A stretch of DNA of 64,000 nt from Gracilaria gracilis (Eukaryota > Rhodophyta > Florideophyceae > Gracilariales > Gracilariaceae): contig JARGSG010000069.1 of the NCBI GenBank assembly GCA_030374805.1, positions 124,001-188,000 of the forward strand, given 5' to 3'. Numbering within the stretch: the stretch's first letter is position 1; each line of letters opens with the position of its first letter. The position numbers and the translations under genes are program-made. Of this stretch, positions 62,192 to 64,000 are shown piece after piece. The notes under the pieces are model-generated. The model ran no database searches. It was not told the origin of the DNA and saw only the letters and a list, made by a program, of their open reading frames with translations.

Positions 62192-64000
62192 CAAATAGGA
62201 GTGCATCTTGCATGTAAGCTCAAAGCTTACTTTAGTTAGAAACCGGTTGCCATAACTTTTATTGATTTCTTGTGCAGAGCTTTGTAGAGCAATCTGCATG
62301 ATCTTTTTTTCGGAAGTGTAGGAGACACGGATCGGCAAGAGCCATGTACCCTGCTGCACCGTTAAGTAAACACCTTACGCGTTTAGAGTTTCCCAGAAAA
62401 AATTCCTGCTCCTAAAGGGAGGGCGGGCAGGGTAAAAAAACACCCGGAAAGAACGATAGTAGGATAAGAAAACCGGAGACGGCAACAGTCAAAAAACTGG
62501 ACGAAGACAACTAGATCGAGAGGAAAGCATTCTTCCGCCGTTGCAGAGGGCGAGGCTTTCGAGTACAATCGTCGAAAGGCGGTAAAACTGCCAAATCACC
62601 GGGCTCAGACAAACACTGCAGACAATCTTCCACATCACCAAGATCTGATTTTCCTACCCGCCAGCTCCAGATCATCAATAATTACACTTCTGCGTTCCTT
62701 CAAAAGCCAATGACTTGACAAAAGAACTAAAACTATGAGTTATGCTCTCAAGTTAGTGGTACTATAAACTTCTTTGACGCTAGATATTTATTTGTTTATG
62801 TATGTATCTCTGAACTAATATAACTTTATAGAGTTTTGCATAGTTTTCCTAACTTATGAAACTCAATTAATCTGAAAGTGTTCAGTTTCAAAACTTATAC
62901 TGTTTCAATTTCCTCAAAAACGCCGTTTTGGTAAACGTTATACGTTTTAAAATACAAAATGTAATCTACTTGTTGCACTTACATAAAAAAGTTTTGTACT
63001 TATGAGTAGGCATGAGAAGAAAGAACAAACTTATATGAGGCTGCTCCTCTGACGACTGCTAACTTAAGAAGTTATACGGCTGACATTTAAGCCTAAGTAG
63101 TTGTTTTAAAATTTTTCTCTTCTAACAAAACGGCGACATAAAACTTTTGCCTTGTCAGCGCGTAGTACAAATGTGTAACTTTCAGTTTACAACAAAGTCA
63201 AATTTATGCTTTTAATTTTTGCATTGTTGGTTGTGCAATAGCAAGCATTGTTTGACTCTATTTTAGAAATTCAGCAATGTTTTACTATTATACTGCAGCA
63301 GTGGTCAATGGAAATATGTTGAAATCGCACCGTCCATCCCGACTTTAAGGTTTTCCCGCACGCTCTTGACAAACATCTCTGCATCCTAATGTTAGTAGGC
63401 CCGGCGGTTGATTGTCATGAACGAAAAATTTGGATTGTTTGCCCACTCATCAGTGGAGAAAAACAAAGTAGAAATCCCTGAACTGAAAAAAAGGCATATA
63501 GAACGTTTCTCTTTTTTCAACCGCATATTTGTTTTTTGTAAATTTGCTGTCAGATGACCACGCGCAGGGCCTACGCTGCTTCCGCGAGGCGTAGATTTCC
63601 TCGCGTAGCTCGCGCAAATTCGACAGCGCGGAGCTCGCAGTGGCCGAAAGCTGATACTAAAAAGGCGCCGCCTGGCTCTCTGCGGGAAGACCAAGAGAGG
63701 CCAGACGGAAGGAACGCACTTTTTTGCTGTTTTTTTGCAGTAAGAGCGACAGCGGCGCGACGACTTCTGTTCACATGCCTGTAGGACAGGCACGATCTTC
63801 CGCCGACTACGCTAGTTATGGGCTAAAAAATAAAAGCCCCCAATTTGTCTAACTCTTAAGATATACCCATATTCGATGTTGCCAAGGACCTTTTCTAATC
63901 TCCTCTTAATACTGTGAATTGGGTCGACATCATTCGAATTGCTGCCAAAAAAAGGCTCCGACAAGAGTTACAAGACAATGGTCACTATTTTTGGCGGACT
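62192..64000. other. right-hand flank, AT-rich in part, no gene recognised
   Basis: The stretch at about 62.7-63.5 kb is AT-rich without domain-bearing frames. A minus-strand frame at 63392-63793 is open but arginine/cysteine-rich and unconvincing. No RNA gene or transposon terminus was found. Confidence 0.4.

Noticed and set aside
63392-63793. 133-codon minus-strand frame near the right edge
   Set aside because: Composition unlike a protein, no domain, overlaps equally open plus-strand frames.

Overview
This is eukaryotic nuclear DNA, gene-poor and repeat-rich. The few host genes are single open frames with no visible introns. They include two cysteine-rich secreted proteins, a catalase with a signal peptide and a small secreted cysteine-rich peptide gene. 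This style, together with dense nested retroelements, suggests a red alga of the Chondrus type. That assignment is inference; no marker gene here settles it.

Layout. 0.8-5.4 kb: a decayed PIF/Harbinger transposon with a younger Harbinger copy (2425-5085) inserted in its transposase. 5.8-6.3 kb (-): a secreted protein whose C-terminus resembles archaeal halocin C8. 7.8-9.7 kb (-): a GCC2/GCC3 (ephrin-receptor-like) repeat protein, with a clear paralogue at 40.2-42.0 kb (+). 12.1-14.3 kb: a Tigger/pogo-like DNA transposon (copy A). 15.8-16.3 kb: a possible papain-fold fragment. 16.5-17.2 kb (-): a Copia RNase H relic. 17.7-23.9 kb (+): a Ty3/Gypsy fossil. 24.0-24.5 kb (-): an unknown broken gene. 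25.4-34.6 kb: a DIRS-like tyrosine-recombinase retroelement carrying two different DNA transposons, one in its recombinase gene and one in its right terminal repeat. 36.3-37.9 kb (+): secreted catalase. 39.0-39.4 kb (-): a small ankyrin gene broken by a 10-bp duplication. 42.2-43.7 kb: an unknown gene remnant, a 22-bp minisatellite and large palindromes. 43.8-62.2 kb: a Copia element with both LTRs and a CAATT target duplication. An 11.9-kb Gypsy element with a TTCGT duplication sits in its leader, and that Gypsy element's left LTR contains a Tc1/mariner fragment.

The main result is a record of insertions inside insertions, most supported by target-site duplications. Every LTR or DIRS element is broken. 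The intact genes worth attention are the halocin-like peptide, the secreted catalase and the two GCC2/GCC3 proteins. All four encode predicted secreted products, so the host genes here point to the cell surface or extracellular space. No operon-like arrangement is seen.
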